Positions 6,145 to 7,574 of a stretch of DNA of 7,574 nt are shown here, piece after piece. The stretch comes from Acidobacteriota bacterium (GTDB lineage: Bacteria; Acidobacteriota; Terriglobia; Terriglobales; Acidobacteriaceae), in assembly GCA_021798655.1 (NCBI GenBank), contig JAJZFE010000064.1, positions 1 to 7,574 of the forward strand. The letters run 5' to 3'. Position 1 is the stretch's first letter. The number at the start of each line of letters is the position of its first letter. The notes below the pieces were generated by a model, which did no database searches, was not told where the DNA came from, and was given only the letters and a program-made list of their open reading frames with translations. The position numbers were made by a program, and so were the translations under genes.

Positions 6145-6175
6145 TAACAGAAGTTGATTGCATGGATACTTCCAC

Positions 6176-6208
6176 GGCGAGGCAGAGGATTCTGCCTCGC
6201 CATTTCTT
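6176..6208 (+). terminator. Strong intrinsic terminator of the lipoprotein gene
   Basis: GGCGAGGCAGA (6176-6186) and TCTGCCTCGCC (6191-6201) form a perfect 11-bp stem with a GGAT tetraloop, followed by the T-rich ATTTCTTT. It begins 32 bases after the lipoprotein stop codon and separates that gene from the phosphatase operon. Confidence 0.9.
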
Positions 6209-6275
6209 TGCGCCATCGCCGCCGCAGGCACAGGTACACCTGCACGCGATAAAGTAAAGGCGGAGAGGTGAAGCG

Positions 6276-6872
6276 ATGGCGGTGGAGTTGTGGTTGATAC
6301 GGCACGGCGAGACGGAGTGGAGCCTGAGCGGGCAGCATACGAGTACAACCGACATTGCATTGACCGATCACGGTCGCCAGCGCGCGGTGGAGCTGCGTGA
6401 GTATCTGCGCGGCAGAGAGTTTGCCGCGGTGTTTACCAGCCCCATGCAGCGCGCGCGAGAGACGTGCACGATTGCGGGCTATGGCGATGTGGCGCATGTG
6501 GAGCCGGGGTTGATGGAGTGGAACTACGGCGAGAGCGAGGGAAAGACTACCAAGGAGATGCGCGTGAAGTACGGCCCGGCGTGGAGTGTGTGGACAGCAC
6601 CGATTGTGGGCGGCGAAAGCGTGGAGGCGGTGGGCGTGCGCGCGGATGGTGTGATTGCGCGGGCCATCGCTGCGGCCGGCGACAAGGGGCAGGTGGCGCT
6701 GTTTGCGCACGCGCACATTCTGCGGATCCTTGCAGCGCGGTGGATCGGGCTGGATGCGGTGGGAGGCAAGTTGTTTTCGCTGGGCACCGGCAGTGTAAGC
6801 GTGCTTAGCTTTGAGCGCGAGACGCGCGTGGTGGCGAAGTGGAACCGCGGTTTTGAAGAGGGCAGCGAGTAA
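6276..6872 (+). CDS. Histidine phosphatase family protein (phosphoglycerate mutase-like)
   Basis: Protein of 198 residues, the usual size for a single-domain member of histidine phosphatase branch 1. These enzymes move phosphate through a phospho-histidine. The catalytic set is complete: LIRHG (Arg9, nucleophile His10), TSPMQRARET with Arg59, acid/base Glu81 in LMEWNYGE, and FAHAH with His145. The stretch ETEWSLSGQHTSTTDIALTDHG after RHG is typical of the cobalamin-phosphatase/phosphoglycerate-mutase-like group, but substrate cannot be read from the sequence; sugar phosphates, nucleotides or phosphoproteins are all possible. No signal peptide, so cytoplasmic. The start is supported by GGAGAGG at 6262-6268. 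A terminator lies upstream and an ABC ATPase gene begins two bases after the stop, which suggests co-transcription but does not explain a joint role. Confidence 0.92.
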   Translation: MAVELWLIRHGETEWSLSGQHTSTTDIALTDHGRQRAVELREYLRGREFAAVFTSPMQRARETCTIAGYGDVAHVEPGLMEWNYGESEGKTTKEMRVKYGPAWSVWTAPIVGGESVEAVGVRADGVIARAIAAAGDKGQVALFAHAHILRILAARWIGLDAVGGKLFSLGTGSVSVLSFERETRVVAKWNRGFEEGSE

Positions 6873-6874
6873 AC

Positions 6875-7574
6875 ATGACGGCGAGTGCGAAGGCGGATGC
6901 GTTGGTGGAGTTGCAGCATGTGCATGTGGCGCGGGGCAGCAACGTGGTGCTGCATGACGTGAATCTGCAGATTGCAGCCGGCGAGCATCTGGTAATCCTG
7001 GGGCCGAACGGGTGCGGCAAATCGACGCTGTTGAAGACGATGACGTGCGAGTGCTATCCGCTGGCCAGGCCCGAGACCCGCGTCACCATTATGGGTCGCG
7101 CGCGCTGGGACCTGACCGAGTTGAAGCGACGCATGGGCGTGGTGAGCGCGGAGCTGCCGGGCCGGCAGACGTTGACGACGAGCGGCTTTGACGCGGTGTT
7201 GACGGGCTTCTTCTCCAGCTCGACGCTGTGGCCGAACCTGACGGTGACGCCTGCGATGCGGGAGAAGGCAGAGGAGATTCTGGCGCTTGTGGGCGCCGAG
7301 GGGCTTCGCGACAAGCCGGTGGGCCAGATGAGTGCCGGCCAGCAGCGGCGCGTGATGATCGGCCGCGCGCTGGCCGGGGCGTCCGTCGATGGGGACGTGA
7401 AGATGCTGCTGCTCGATGAGCCGAGCAATGCGCTGGACCTGGGCGCGCAGCAGGACCTGCGCGAGTTGCTGCGCGGGCTGGCACGGCAGGGCGTGGCGAT
7501 TCTGCTGATCACGCACCACATCGCCGACGTGCTGCCGGAGATGCAGCGTGTCGTGATGATGCGCGAAGGACGCA
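6875..7574 (+). CDS. ABC-transporter ATP-binding protein, 3' end outside window
   Basis: I translated this frame by hand because it has no stop before the window edge: 233 codons from the ATG at 6875. All main ABC ATPase motifs are in order: Walker A GPNGCGKST (43-51), signature MSAGQQRR (152-159), Walker B LLLDEP (178-183), D-loop NALD (185-188) and H-loop LLITHH (210-215). The hydrolytic Glu182 is present. At the usual Q-loop place the sequence is GVVSAELPGR (88-97) without the expected glutamine; a Gln occurs only at 98. This resembles the YlmA/ModF-like group of stand-alone ATPases rather than classical importers. No membrane subunit is visible within the window. Shine-Dalgarno is weak (AAGAGGG lies about 12 bases away), so translation may be coupled to the phosphatase gene, whose stop is two bases upstream. 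Transported substrate unknown. Confidence 0.93.
   Translation, partial: MTASAKADALVELQHVHVARGSNVVLHDVNLQIAAGEHLVILGPNGCGKSTLLKTMTCECYPLARPETRVTIMGRARWDLTELKRRMGVVSAELPGRQTLTTSGFDAVLTGFFSSSTLWPNLTVTPAMREKAEEILALVGAEGLRDKPVGQMSAGQQRRVMIGRALAGASVDGDVKMLLLDEPSNALDLGAQQDLRELLRGLARQGVAILLITHHIADVLPEMQRVVMMREGR

Noticed and set aside
6231..6242. CAGGT-AC-ACCTG short inverted repeat before the phosphatase gene
   Set aside because: Five-base arms are expected by chance in GC-rich intergenic DNA.
6524..7519. Long minus-strand frames antisense to the phosphatase and ABC genes
   Set aside because: His/Arg/Ala/Pro-rich shadows of two clearly recognisable plus-strand proteins.

Overview
The window looks like a chromosomal segment of a member of the Acidobacteriota, most likely class Terriglobia (the Edaphobacter/Granulicella/Terriglobus group). 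This is an inference from three things: high-GC housekeeping genes, a lipoprotein with the DUF4382/DUF5666-like make-up common in that group, and short intergenic repeats (TGGGCCACCC boxes, a 'CCCACATCTC...GAGATATGGG' hairpin and a 'CTTCGGCTACGCTGCGCTCCGCACAGAATGACA'-type element) that I associate from memory with those genomes. No rRNA or other phylogenetic marker is present.

Layout. (1) Positions 1-374, minus strand: a small gene in antitoxin position, overlapping by TGATG the start of a VapC-like PIN-domain gene that runs off the left edge. The toxin appears damaged. (2) Positions 427-543: intergenic repeats. (3) Positions 562-2474: a segment visibly poorer in GC than the rest. It carries a secreted cysteine-containing protein of unknown function (+) and, converging on it, a short HEIGH metallopeptidase of ImmA/IrrE type (-). 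A perfect 11-bp inverted repeat lies between their ends. (4) Positions 2475-4469, minus strand: a complete uvrB, the DNA-damage recognition helicase of nucleotide excision repair. (5) Positions 4470-4737: a divergent upstream region rich in repeats (degenerate heptamers, a perfect 10-bp dyad, a duplicated TAGGGTTG). (6) Positions 4738-6144, plus strand: a 468-residue lipoprotein of beta-rich repeats, closed by a strong intrinsic terminator. (7) Positions 6276-7574, plus strand: a histidine-phosphatase gene followed after 2 bases by an ABC-transporter ATPase cut by the right edge, probably one operon.

How they fit together: uvrB, the lipoprotein and the phosphatase/ABC pair look like ordinary resident genes with no obvious shared pathway. 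The left 2.4 kb looks like accessory DNA: toxin-antitoxin remnant, repeats, and orphan low-GC genes inserted beside uvrB. I see no CRISPR, rRNA, tRNA, transposase or integrase. I do not see a convincing new multi-gene system. The best leads are the orphan secreted protein/metallopeptidase pair, the decayed PIN toxin and the structured uvrB leader.
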